From Hahella sp. KA22 (GTDB lineage: Bacteria; Pseudomonadota; Gammaproteobacteria; Pseudomonadales; Oleiphilaceae), in contig NZ_CP035490.1 of assembly GCF_004135205.1 (NCBI RefSeq), positions 3,365,501-3,429,500 of the forward strand: a DNA stretch of 64,000 nt, written 5' to 3'. This document shows positions 46,448 to 56,678 of this stretch, piece by piece. Within the stretch, counting starts at the first letter, position 1; the number at the start of each line of letters is the position of its first letter. The notes beneath the pieces were generated by a model. It was not told where the DNA came from. It was given only the letters and a program-made list of their open reading frames with translations, and made no database searches. Made by a program: the position numbers and the translations under genes.

Positions 46448-48442
46448 TCAGGCTCCTTCGCCGCTGGCTTCAAACGCCACCAGAATCTGGTTGGCGGTGA
46501 CCACTTCGCCTTCTTTGCACAACACTTCCGTGACAGTGCCGGCGCCGGGGGCGCGGATGCTGTGCTCCATTTTCATGGCTTCCATCACCACCAGAATGTC
46601 GCCTTTGGCCACATCCTGACCCGCTTGCACGGCGGTTTTGACGATAGTGCCGCCCATGGGCGCGTTAAGGGAGCCGCCATCCTGCACATGGTGCTCGGTC
46701 AGCGTATTGTCATCCGGAGTCTCGAAGCGCCAATGCGCGCCGTCTTTAAACAGGTCGATGCAGCTCTCGGAAATAGCGAAACGGAAGCAGCTTTTTACGC
46801 CATCCACCCACAGATCCACATGGGAATGGTTGCGGTTGAAGCTGACATCCGCCCAGTGCTGGCCGTCGCCAATTTTTAGCTTGTCATGGTGCTGTTCAAG
46901 CAGCAGGGAGAATGATTCGCCCTTGAGCCAGAATTCATATTCCGACGCTTCCACCAGATTCAGGCGCCAGTTGTTGATCTGCGCCCAGGGTGAAAATGGG
47001 TCCTGATTTGCTGCGTTGGGCGCGCCCTTGAGATTGGACCAATACAGCGCCGCGAGTGCGCATTTGGCGTTAAAAGGGATTTCCCGGTCTGCTTGCTCTA
47101 ACCCTGGGTTGGCCTCCAGAAAGCCGGTCGTCAAACGCGCCTGCACGAAGTCATCGCTGTTGATGATGCGGCATAGATAGCCGGTGTTGGTGGTGACGCC
47201 GGTCACCAGGAAATCCGCCAGCGCGTCTTTCAGGCGTCGCCGCGCCATTTCTCGGGAGGGCCCCCAGCCGATGACTTTGGCGATCATCGGGTCGTAGAAG
47301 GGCGAAATCTCGCAGCCCGCCGCGACGCCGCAGTCAATACGGGTATGCTCGCTGCTCGCAGGCGCGGAGAGAAAATGTAACGCGCCAGCGCTGGGCAGAA
47401 AACCGTTCTCCGGGTCTTCCGCATAGATGCGCGCTTCAATGGCGCAGCCATTGCTGCGAATGCGATCCTGGGTCGCCGGTAAAGGTTCGCCGCCGGCGAC
47501 TTTGATCTGCCATTCCACCAAGTCGAGGCCCGTGATCATTTCTGTCACCGGATGCTCGACCTGCAGGCGGGTATTCATTTCCATGAAGTAGAAGTTTTCA
47601 TTCTTGTCGACCAGGAACTCAACCGTGCCGGCGCCGACATAACCGATTGCTTTTCCACACGCGACCGCCGTTTCACCCATTTTGCGGCGAGTCTCCTCCG
47701 CCAGGTGGGGAGCGGGCGCTTCTTCGATGATCTTTTGATGACGGCGCTGAATGGAGCAGTCCCGATCAAACAGATAGACGCCTTCGCCGTGAGCGTCGAA
47801 GAAGATTTGCACTTCGACGTGACGGGGCTGTTCGATCAGCTTTTCAATCAGCATGGTTTGATCGCCGAAGGCGTTTTTCGCCTCACGCTGCGCGGACGCC
47901 AGCTGTTCATCAAATTCAGAGGGCGCGCGCACGGCGCGCATGCCTTTGCCGCCGCCGCCCGCGCTAGCTTTAAGCAGGACCGGGTAGCCGACAACCTCGG
48001 CCTGGGCGCGCAGAACGTCAACGCTTTGGTCTTCGCCGTGATAGCCGGGGATCAGAGGCACATTGGCCTGTTCCATCAGGTGCTTGGCGCGGGCTTTATC
48101 TCCCATTGCGTCAATGGCTTTGGCGGGAGGGCCAATGAATATCAAAGACTCCTTTGCGCACAGCGCGGCGAAACTTGCGTTCTCCGACAGGAAGCCATAG
48201 CCGGGATGGATAGCGTCGGCGCGGCACTTTTTCGCTACCGCGATGATTTTATCCTGATTCAGGTAAGTCTCCGTGGCGGTCACCCCGCGCAGGGGATAAG
48301 CCTCGTCGGCTTCCTGCACGAACGGCATGTTACGGTCCACATCCGCATATACGGCGATCGTACGCACACCCATGCGACTGGCGGTGCGGATAATGCGGCT
48401 GGCGATCTCGCCGCGATTGGCGATCAATAGCGTCTCAATCAT
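46448..48442 (-). CDS. liuD: 3-methylcrotonyl-CoA carboxylase, biotin-containing alpha subunit
   Basis: Biotin carboxylase and biotin carboxyl carrier subunit, 664 aa. The N-terminal ATP-grasp biotin carboxylase starts at IETLLIANRGEIASRI, with the Gly-rich ATP loop KASAGGGGKGMRAV and the NTRLQVEHPVTEMITG signature. The biotin-attachment lysine is in VVMEAMKMEHSI near the C-terminus. It carboxylates biotin, which LiuB uses to form 3-methylglutaconyl-CoA. The start at 48442 is chosen from the family N-terminus. It overlaps the liuC end by 8 bp. Confidence 0.96.
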   Translation of the reverse strand: MIETLLIANRGEIASRIIRTASRMGVRTIAVYADVDRNMPFVQEADEAYPLRGVTATETYLNQDKIIAVAKKCRADAIHPGYGFLSENASFAALCAKESLIFIGPPAKAIDAMGDKARAKHLMEQANVPLIPGYHGEDQSVDVLRAQAEVVGYPVLLKASAGGGGKGMRAVRAPSEFDEQLASAQREAKNAFGDQTMLIEKLIEQPRHVEVQIFFDAHGEGVYLFDRDCSIQRRHQKIIEEAPAPHLAEETRRKMGETAVACGKAIGYVGAGTVEFLVDKNENFYFMEMNTRLQVEHPVTEMITGLDLVEWQIKVAGGEPLPATQDRIRSNGCAIEARIYAEDPENGFLPSAGALHFLSAPASSEHTRIDCGVAAGCEISPFYDPMIAKVIGWGPSREMARRRLKDALADFLVTGVTTNTGYLCRIINSDDFVQARLTTGFLEANPGLEQADREIPFNAKCALAALYWSNLKGAPNAANQDPFSPWAQINNWRLNLVEASEYEFWLKGESFSLLLEQHHDKLKIGDGQHWADVSFNRNHSHVDLWVDGVKSCFRFAISESCIDLFKDGAHWRFETPDDNTLTEHHVQDGGSLNAPMGGTIVKTAVQAGQDVAKGDILVVMEAMKMEHSIRAPGAGTVTEVLCKEGEVVTANQILVAFEASGEGA

Positions 48443-49241
48443 GCTCGGCGGCTCCATCGACAAGGGTCCAGGCGGCGGGTCGTTTCTCCAAAAACGCGCT
48501 GAGCCCTTCCTGACCTTCAGAAGAAATGCGCACGTCGGCGATGGCGTGAGTGGTGTAGTCGACCAGTGCATCGTCAATGGGGCTTGCTTCGACCCGGCGC
48601 AGCAACTCTTTGGCGCGGGACAGGGCGTTGGGGCCGTTCTGTTTGAACAGGCGGGTGAAAAGCTCCACTTCCGCGTCCAGATTGGTTTCTTCGATGATCT
48701 CGTGGATCAGCCCAAGACGAAGCGCTTCTTTGGCGTCGAACAGCTCGGCGGTCAGGGTATAGCGCTGCATGGCTCTGGGGCCTATGGCGCGTAGTACATA
48801 GGGGCTGATGACGGCGGGTAGAATGCCCAGTTTCACTTCGCTGAGACAGAATTTGCTGCGCGCGCTGGCGATAGCAATATCGCAGCAGCTGATCAGGCCC
48901 AGGGCTCCGCCGAAGGCGCTGCCTTGCACTCGGGCGATGGTTGGTTTGGGTAGCTCAAAGAGGCCGCGCATGAGCCTGGCCAGTTCGGCGGCGTCATCCA
49001 GATTGGCTTGATGATCCGCATTGGCGTTGGCGCGCATCCATTCCAGGTCGGCGCCAGCGGAGAAATGCTTGCCTTCGCTGCGCAGGACGACGATGCGTAC
49101 GGCGCTGTCGTTAGCGGTTTCTTCAATCATTTCGTTCAGGGACTGAATAACGTCGGCGTTAAAGGCGTTATGCTTTTCGGGCCGGTTTAAAACTATTTCC
49201 GCAACGCCCTGATTTACGCGATATAAAACGGGTTCTGACAC
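48435..49241 (-). CDS. liuC: Methylglutaconyl-CoA hydratase (enoyl-CoA hydratase family)
   Basis: Crotonase-fold enzyme of 268 aa that hydrates 3-methylglutaconyl-CoA to HMG-CoA. Motifs: AEIVLNRPEKHNAFNADV, FSAGADLEWM (oxyanion hole), VQGSAFGGALGLISCCDIAIA and the catalytic acidic region SEVKLGILPAVISPYV. The start is a GTG at 49241 with AGAGAGG upstream; the frame runs to 49511 but the extra residues are not family-like. It sits between liuB and liuD. Confidence 0.94.
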   Translation of the reverse strand: MSEPVLYRVNQGVAEIVLNRPEKHNAFNADVIQSLNEMIEETANDSAVRIVVLRSEGKHFSAGADLEWMRANANADHQANLDDAAELARLMRGLFELPKPTIARVQGSAFGGALGLISCCDIAIASARSKFCLSEVKLGILPAVISPYVLRAIGPRAMQRYTLTAELFDAKEALRLGLIHEIIEETNLDAEVELFTRLFKQNGPNALSRAKELLRRVEASPIDDALVDYTTHAIADVRISSEGQEGLSAFLEKRPAAWTLVDGAAEHD

Positions 49242-49306
49242 GGCGTAACCTCTCTTGTTGGTCTGGTGGTCGGCTGAGTTGGCGTCATGTGAAGTCCTTG
49301 TCGCGC

Positions 49307-50914
<1,608 letters not shown>

Positions 50915-50975
50915 AGCTTCGTCCTGTCTTGCTGGGTGGTTGTTTGGATTCCTTTAGAGAACCGGCAGCCGAGGG

Positions 50976-52145
50976 CTACCGGGACTCCTCGAACAGTTCG
51001 CGGCCGATCAGCATTCTGCGGATCTCAGAGGTGCCGGCGCCGATCTCATATAGCTTAGCGTCTCGCAGCAGTCTGCCAGTGGAGAATTCGTTGATATAGC
51101 CGTTGCCTCCCAGAATCTGAATGGCGTCAAGGGCCATCTGGGTGGCTTTTTCTGCGCAGTATAGAATCACGCCAGCGGCGTCCTTACGTGTGGTTTCGCC
51201 ACGATCACAAGCGGCGGCGACAGCATAAAGATAGGCGCGGCAGGCGTTCAGGGTGGTGTACATATCCGCCACTTTGCCCTGAATCAGCTGGAATTGCCCA
51301 ATAGGCTGGCCAAACTGCTCGCGTTCATGGATGTAAGGTACGACTGCGTCCATGCAGGCCTGCATGATGCCGATAGGGCCGGCGGCCAGTACGACGCGCT
51401 CGTAGTCCAGGCCGCTCATCAGGACTTTCACGCCCTGGTTGAGGCCGCCGAGGATATTTTCTTCTGGAACTTCACAGTTATCGAACACCAGCTCACAGGT
51501 GTTGGAGCCGCGCATACCCAGTTTGTCGAGTTTGGGGGAGCGGGAGAAGCCAGGATAATCGCGTTCGACGATGAACGCGGTGATCCCTCTGGGGCCGGCC
51601 TGAACGTCAGTCTTGGCGTAGATGACGTAAGTGTGCGCGTCTGGGCCGTTGGTGATCCACATTTTGGCGCCGTTAAGCACATACTTGTCGCCTTTTTTCA
51701 CCGCCTGTAATTTCATACTGACCACGTCGCTGCCGGCATTGGGTTCGCTCATGGCGAGGGCGCCGATATGTTCGCCGGAGATCAACTTAGGCAGATACTT
51801 TTGTCTTTGTTCCGGCGTGCCGTTACGGTAAATCTGGTTAACGCAGAGATTAGAGTGGGCGCCGTAGCTGAGTGCGACGGATGCTGAAGCGCGGCTGATC
51901 TCTTCCATGACGAGGACATGAGCCAGATATCCCAGTTCAGCGCCGCCGAACTCTTCGCTGACGGTGACGCCCAGCAGGCCCATTTCGCCCAGGCGCGGCC
52001 ATAGCTGGTTAGGAAATGCGTTGTCCTTGTCCACTTGGGCGGCGATAGGGGCGATCTCTTTTTGCGCGAAGCCTGCGACCTGTTCACGCAGCATATCCAG
52101 GGTTTCGCCCAGTCCGAAGTTCAGGGAGTGATAGTGATTGGCCAT
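50976..52145 (-). CDS. liuA: Isovaleryl-CoA dehydrogenase
   Basis: Flavoprotein of 389 aa that oxidises isovaleryl-CoA to 3-methylcrotonyl-CoA and passes electrons to ETF. FAD and acyl-CoA motifs: [37 protein letters not shown] and [32 protein letters not shown] in two parts. The catalytic Glu lies in [14 protein letters not shown], the position typical of isovaleryl-CoA dehydrogenases and different from other acyl-CoA dehydrogenases. It is the first structural gene after liuR. Confidence 0.96.
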   Translation of the reverse strand: MANHYHSLNFGLGETLDMLREQVAGFAQKEIAPIAAQVDKDNAFPNQLWPRLGEMGLLGVTVSEEFGGAELGYLAHVLVMEEISRASASVALSYGAHSNLCVNQIYRNGTPEQRQKYLPKLISGEHIGALAMSEPNAGSDVVSMKLQAVKKGDKYVLNGAKMWITNGPDAHTYVIYAKTDVQAGPRGITAFIVERDYPGFSRSPKLDKLGMRGSNTCELVFDNCEVPEENILGGLNQGVKVLMSGLDYERVVLAAGPIGIMQACMDAVVPYIHEREQFGQPIGQFQLIQGKVADMYTTLNACRAYLYAVAAACDRGETTRKDAAGVILYCAEKATQMALDAIQILGGNGYINEFSTGRLLRDAKLYEIGAGTSEIRRMLIGRELFEESR

Positions 52146-52238
52146 AATGGTTCCTTTGTTATTTTTAACGTTGAATCAATCTCATCAGAAGAAGGCCTGC
52201 TGCGATTTATTGCGCACGCTCGCCGCGCATATGCTTCG

Positions 52239-52622
52239 TCAGCCTTTTTCAAAGTCCGCCAGCGCCTGACGGCAGCGCTCTTCCGCTTCATCCAATTCCT
52301 CCTGCATGAGGCGGATATCAGAAAGCTGCTGCTTCAGAATGTCTCTTTTTTCCGCAATTTTGTTCAGCATCAGTTGTAGCTGCACCCGGTTGCCGCTGTC
52401 CGGGTCGTACATGCAGATAATTTGTTTGGATTCCGCCAGGGAGAAGCCGAGTCGTTTGCCTCGTAAAATAAGCTTGAGGTAGACGCGGTCTTTTTCGGAG
52501 TAGATGCGGGTCTGTCCCTGCCGTTCCGGGCTGAGCAGCCCTTCCGCTTCGTAAAACCTGATTGTCCTTGTGGTAACGTCGAACTCCTTCGCCAGGTCAC
52601 TGATGCTGTAGTTTTTTGTCAT
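52239..52622 (-). CDS. liuR: MerR-family regulator LiuR
   Basis: Transcription factor of 127 aa with the MerR winged helix SISDLAKEFDVTTRTIRFYEAEGLL and an RGQTRIYSE-like wing, followed by a long dimerisation helix (KIAEKRDILKQQLSDIRLMQEELDEAEER). As first gene of the liu cluster it matches LiuR, the repressor/activator of branched-chain amino acid degradation in Proteobacteria. No metal-binding Cys pair is seen, consistent with a metabolite ligand. A palindromic operator lies 45 bp upstream. Confidence 0.92.
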   Translation of the reverse strand: MTKNYSISDLAKEFDVTTRTIRFYEAEGLLSPERQGQTRIYSEKDRVYLKLILRGKRLGFSLAESKQIICMYDPDSGNRVQLQLMLNKIAEKRDILKQQLSDIRLMQEELDEAEERCRQALADFEKG

Positions 52623-52649
52623 GGGCGTTCTCTGTCTGAATTGAGCAAA

Positions 52650-52679
52650 ATTATTGCAGCAAGTTTACGTTTACGTCAA
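52650..52679 (-). promoter_or_regulatory. Predicted liu operon promoter
   Basis: On the minus strand, TTGACG (complement of 52674-52679) is followed after 18 bp by AATAAT (complement of 52650-52655). The -35 box overlaps the LiuR-like palindrome, as expected for a MerR-type autoregulated promoter. The start of liuR lies about 28 bp downstream of the -10 box. Confidence 0.55.
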
Positions 52680-52682
52680 CGT
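52667..52682. promoter_or_regulatory. LiuR-like operator
   Basis: Near-palindrome ACGTTTACGTCAACGT, whose two halves match at 14 of 16 positions. It overlaps the -35 region of the liu promoter. ACGT-rich palindromes of this kind are recalled as LiuR sites in gammaproteobacteria. Confidence 0.65.
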
Positions 52683-52880
52683 TATAATGCGCTGTCATGA
52701 CTGGTCGAGAAGTAAGTGATGTCTGAGGAGATGAGTGTAAAGAAAGCCGGTCAGCGACCAGAGGGTGCGCTGAAGCAAATTGGAAATGCTGCCGCGGGCA
52801 GGTATTTGATTGGAAAAGAAAATACAGTGAAGTCAGGAATCAGGCGCGGCTGATCGCGCCGGCTGCAACGGGGTATGAGA

Positions 52881-53546
52881 TCAGAGGCGGGTCTGCAATT
52901 GTTGCAGCATGCGCGTGTTTAAATCGTTCCACTGATCCAGTCGATTGGCCTGGCCTACGCGTTTGCCCAGCCCCCGTTGTTTAGACAGCCATAATCCATC
53001 GCCATTGAAGCTGTAGATGGGGTAGAGGTCATCGCGTTCGGAGCCTGAGCGGATTTCCTGAATCAGATTGTCCAGAATCAGTGGCTCTTTGTCCTGGTCT
53101 GGATAGTACGCGAGCACCATGTGCGCCTGATTGAGTTTCAGCGCCTTAACGTAGGTGATGCGTAATTTGTCGTCCGGCACGCCCATTTCGCGCAAGGCGA
53201 AATACTTGGCGATGGAGTAGTCTTCACAGTCGCCGCCATTGGTGACCAGTAGCTCAACGGGCGTCGCCCAGTAATCCTCCTGGCCCCAGTGCTTAATGTC
53301 CGGAACGAACTGAGTTTCGTTAAAGAAGGCGTTGACCATCATTAACTTACGTTCGTCGGGAATGTCTTTGGGGGTGTTAAGCAGTTTTTGCCAGCGCTCC
53401 AGGCGCTCGCGGGCGGAGCCGCCGTATTCGCGCTCCACATGAGTCAGAATTTGCTGGCTGATTTCGAAAGCCGCAGACGCAACAAGAGCCCAGCATGAAA
53501 ACAGGGTAATGGCTGTTTTGACACGCAATTTTCTTGTCCACTGCAT
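52881..53546 (-). CDS. lapG: LapG-type transglutaminase-like cysteine protease
   Basis: Periplasmic cysteine protease of 221 aa. The signal peptide ends near ALVASAAFEI. The catalytic triad C107 (GGDCEDYSIAKYF), H142 (QAHMVLAYY) and D159 (LILDN) has the same order and nearly the same spacing as Pseudomonas LapG, which cleaves surface adhesins when the c-di-GMP receptor LapD releases it. No LapD or large adhesin is in this window, so the partner would be elsewhere. Alternative: another BTLCP-family protease. Confidence 0.85.
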   Translation of the reverse strand: MQWTRKLRVKTAITLFSCWALVASAAFEISQQILTHVEREYGGSARERLERWQKLLNTPKDIPDERKLMMVNAFFNETQFVPDIKHWGQEDYWATPVELLVTNGGDCEDYSIAKYFALREMGVPDDKLRITYVKALKLNQAHMVLAYYPDQDKEPLILDNLIQEIRSGSERDDLYPIYSFNGDGLWLSKQRGLGKRVGQANRLDQWNDLNTRMLQQLQTRL

Positions 53547-53854
53547 AGGTGGGGCGTCCCGTCGTCGATGTCGTTGGTATGGTTAATGCCGGCGGATAGA
53601 CCGGAGTCGTAGTTATGTTTATGAGTTTAAGTATAGGAATTAATCGGAAATATGACTGGATGAGTTTTGTAAAACTGTGTAAGGAAAGGTGAATCTTAAG
53701 ACTAGCCCTAAGTGGCTTAAATACAAGGAAAATAAAGCGAATGGCGCTGTGATGGCCAGGGTTTGAAAAAGTGAGGATAAGAAATCGTTAATTTAGGTGG
53801 GGGATGGGGACGCCGGAACGATATTGACGTTTCGGCGCTTAAAATCGGGTGCGA
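53547..53854. other. Intergenic region with a hairpin downstream of gspC
   Basis: No gene is supported. A 10-bp stem with one G-U-type pair (CGCCGGAACG at 53811-53820 against CGTTTCGGCG at 53828-53837) follows the gspC stop by 18 bp and may end that transcript. The rest is AT-rich upstream sequence of the lapG-type gene. Confidence 0.45.
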
Positions 53855-54730
53855 CTAACCGTTGTTCTTTTGGCGGATTTGTTCGCGCAATTTTTGCAGT
53901 CGATCACGAATTTCCTGACGACGTTGTTCGTCCATTTCGCTCAGCTCCGAACTGTTGTCGTTGGATGGCTCGGAAAGCTCTTCCGGCGGCTGATCGATAG
54001 CGTAAGTCGGCTCTTCCTGATAAGCGGGTTCTGAAATCGCCTGCTGAGAACCGTCATCATGAGGCGCGTCTACGACGGGAACCGGCTCGCCGCCGCTGTC
54101 AGGCTGCTCATACTTGGGTTCTTCGTACTGAGGCTCTGGATATTCGGGCTCTTGATACTGCGGCTCTTCATAAACGGGCTCTTCGTATGCGGGCTCAGTA
54201 TAGTCGGGGGCGTCGTCACGGGAGACGCTGGCGTAGGTTTCTATGCTGGCGCCGGAGCTGGATTCTTCAGGGAAGAACAGGTTTTCAAGGCTGCCCCGAC
54301 GGTCAATGACTACGCGGTTGGCGTAGACGGAATGTAGCGTTGCGTTGCCGGGCATGTTTTCGCCGACGCGGAAGAAGTCGGTATTGCGATCGGGTCCTTC
54401 GATCAATGCGCCGCCGGACTCGCCTTTTTCAAGGTTCGTGGCGGCCACGCCCCGCAAAGTCAGGCGCAGGTTGGTGGATGGTAGGTCTTCCGTTTCTTTC
54501 TTCTGGGCGACGGGTTCATTTTTGCCGAACAGATTGAGGGGCGCCAACTGTTGTACGGTGCGTTCCTGTTTGACCTGGGTTGCTGGCGCCGCTTTAACTA
54601 CAACTTCCTTCTTGGTGTTGTAGTCGAGCCAGAACTGATAACCGCGCCAACCAACAGTCGCAGTAGCGGCGATCAATAGTAGCGACGCCGTAATGGAGGG
54701 GGCGGAATTGAGTAGTTTGTCTTTGTTCAC
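53855..54730 (-). CDS. gspC: GspC-like type II secretion protein without evident PDZ domain
   Basis: Bitopic inner-membrane protein of 291 aa. An N-terminal TM segment (about residues 13-33) is followed by a linker and an HR-type domain (LNLFGKNEPVAQKKE, then LRLTLRGVAATNLEKGESGGALIEG and ANRVVIDRRGSLENLFF), which in GspC contacts the secretin GspD. No PDZ domain is recognised after it. The C-terminal third is acidic, with repeats of the form EPxYEEP or PEY/PQY (residues 179-210), ending in a charged coiled coil (EMDEQRRQEIRDRLQKLRE). It lies divergent from gspE-M rather than at the head of that operon. Confidence 0.82.
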   Translation of the reverse strand: MNKDKLLNSAPSITASLLLIAATATVGWRGYQFWLDYNTKKEVVVKAAPATQVKQERTVQQLAPLNLFGKNEPVAQKKETEDLPSTNLRLTLRGVAATNLEKGESGGALIEGPDRNTDFFRVGENMPGNATLHSVYANRVVIDRRGSLENLFFPEESSSGASIETYASVSRDDAPDYTEPAYEEPVYEEPQYQEPEYPEPQYEEPKYEQPDSGGEPVPVVDAPHDDGSQQAISEPAYQEEPTYAIDQPPEELSEPSNDNSSELSEMDEQRRQEIRDRLQKLREQIRQKNNG

Positions 54731-55037
54731 GATGAATCTGTCTCGGTGTTCTAATGGCTCGCTTTTTATTATGTGCGACCATTGTCCCGGTTAAGTAATT
54801 CTGTGCCCGGTATTTTTGCTGTAGCAGCTCTAAAAGAAAAGTCCGGAATTCTCAAAAATATACTAAAAACGGGTATTTAATGGCCTTTATTACATATAAT
54901 TAACTATAAATGAAATGAGACCAGGTAGTCTGGAATCTCTTGAAAAGATAAAGTAGATTCTCAAACCTTCCCGGCTTCCATGTATGGCCTGAGCGTAAGC
55001 CGGAATGACAATGTTTACAATAGACTAAAGGTTAGAT
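54731..55037. other. Divergent promoter region between gspC and gspE
   Basis: About 307 bp, AT-rich, without a gene. A TATAAT-type box occurs at 54895-54900 and a TACAAT near 55016-55021, but no well-spaced -35 box accompanies either. AAAGGTTAG just before 55038 is a weak ribosome site for gspE. Confidence 0.4.
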
Positions 55038-56594
55038 ATGGACGAGCGCCAACTCGAAGCAACTGAAGACGCGATTCCAGTATTGACGGACGATTCCGAA
55101 GATCAGGAGGATCAGCCGCGGTCCTATTACCGCCTGCCGTTTTCATTCGCCAAGCGTCATGGCGTGTTCGTCGGCCAGCCGGATCAGGATCATGGCCAGG
55201 TTGTTTTTTATAAAGAGTCGCTGAAGCCGCAAATATTTGCGGAAGTAAATCGATATGTCGAAGGTAAATGCCGCTTTGAAGTGATAGAAGATGGCGTTTT
55301 CGAAGATGGTCTGGCGAAGGCCTATCAGAATGACTCCACCGAGGCTATGCAAATGGTGGAGGGGCTGGGTGACGATATGGACCTGGCCAGTCTGGCGGAT
55401 TCCGTTCCAGAAACGGAAGACCTGCTGGAGCAGGAGGACGACGCGCCTATCATTCGTCTGATCAACGCCATCCTGACGGAAGCGGTAAAAACCAACGCTT
55501 CAGATATTCACATAGAAACCTTTGAAAAAGATCTCGTCGTGCGCTTCCGCGTGGACGGCGTGTTACGGGAAATGGTCAAACCCAAGCGGGCTTTGGCGCC
55601 GCTGTTGGTGTCTCGTATCAAGGTTATGTCCAGGCTGGACATCGCGGAAAAAAGAATTCCACAGGACGGCCGGATTTCCCTGCGCGTTGCAGGTAAAGAA
55701 GTGGATATCCGGGTGTCCACCATGCCTTCCGCCAACGGCGAACGTATCGTACTGCGTTTGTTGGATAAACAGGCGGGCAGGTTGAAGCTTGAAAAGCTTG
55801 GTATGGCCGATCGCGACTTCAATCTGATCAAGAAACTGATTCATCGTCCCCACGGCATTATTTTGGTGACGGGGCCTACGGGTTCCGGTAAAACCACCAG
55901 CTTGTATGCGGGACTGTCTGAAATTAATGACCGCAGCCGCAACATCCTGACGGTTGAGGATCCTATCGAGTACAACCTGCCGGGCATCGGCCAGACTCAG
56001 GTTAACACCAAAGTCGATATGACCTTCGCCCGCGGTCTGCGCGCTATCCTGCGTCAGGACCCGGACGTGGTGATGATTGGTGAGATCCGGGACTTGGAAA
56101 CAGCCGAAATCGCAGTACAGGCGAGTTTGACCGGACACTTGGTGTTGTCCACCCTTCACACCAACAGTGCGGTGGGGGCAGTAACCCGTTTGATGGATAT
56201 GGGCGTGGAGCCATTTTTGATATCTTCCAGTTTGATAGGCGTCATAGCCCAGCGTCTGGTGCGCGTATTGTGCGAGCACTGCAAAGAGGCGTACACGCCG
56301 GACGACGAAGTTTGCGAGTTCCTCGGCATTGATCCGCAAAATCCTCAGCATATCTACCACGCGAAAGGCTGCGCTGAATGTAACCACCTCGGCTATCGCG
56401 GACGTTTGGGGATCTATGAGGTGATTGAGGTCGATGAGGAATTGCGTCACCTGGTGCATAAACAAGCCGGCGAAATGGAGCTGGAAGCCTGCGCGCGCAA
56501 GCGTGGCCCCAGCATTCATGCGGACGGCATCGCCAAGGTGTTGAAGGGCCTGACCTCTGTGGAAGAGGTGGTGCGGGTAACTCACCGGGAGTAA
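55038..56594 (+). CDS. gspE: Type II secretion ATPase GspE
   Basis: Cytoplasmic assembly ATPase of 518 aa that powers the pseudopilus. Walker A is GPTGSGKTTS (residues 279 on), Walker B region RQDPDVVMIGEIRDLETA, His box LTGHLVLSTLHTNSAVGAV. The tetracysteine zinc module has CEHCKEAY and, 30 residues later, CAECNHLGYRG, typical of GspE. The N-terminal domain (residues 1-130) binds GspL. The gene opens the operon gspE-F-G-H-I-J-K-L-M. Confidence 0.97.
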   Translation: MDERQLEATEDAIPVLTDDSEDQEDQPRSYYRLPFSFAKRHGVFVGQPDQDHGQVVFYKESLKPQIFAEVNRYVEGKCRFEVIEDGVFEDGLAKAYQNDSTEAMQMVEGLGDDMDLASLADSVPETEDLLEQEDDAPIIRLINAILTEAVKTNASDIHIETFEKDLVVRFRVDGVLREMVKPKRALAPLLVSRIKVMSRLDIAEKRIPQDGRISLRVAGKEVDIRVSTMPSANGERIVLRLLDKQAGRLKLEKLGMADRDFNLIKKLIHRPHGIILVTGPTGSGKTTSLYAGLSEINDRSRNILTVEDPIEYNLPGIGQTQVNTKVDMTFARGLRAILRQDPDVVMIGEIRDLETAEIAVQASLTGHLVLSTLHTNSAVGAVTRLMDMGVEPFLISSSLIGVIAQRLVRVLCEHCKEAYTPDDEVCEFLGIDPQNPQHIYHAKGCAECNHLGYRGRLGIYEVIEVDEELRHLVHKQAGEMELEACARKRGPSIHADGIAKVLKGLTSVEEVVRVTHRE

Positions 56595-56678
56595 AGCGCA
56601 AAGGGCGATTATTGAAGAAGGTTCGACGGCGGGCGCTTACTTCAGAACGGCAGTCTAAATTTCATAGTATTACCGCAT

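Noticed and set aside
47552-48430. Plus-strand open frame of 292 codons opposite liuD
   Set aside because: Lies fully inside the biotin carboxylase gene and has no domain or ribosome site.
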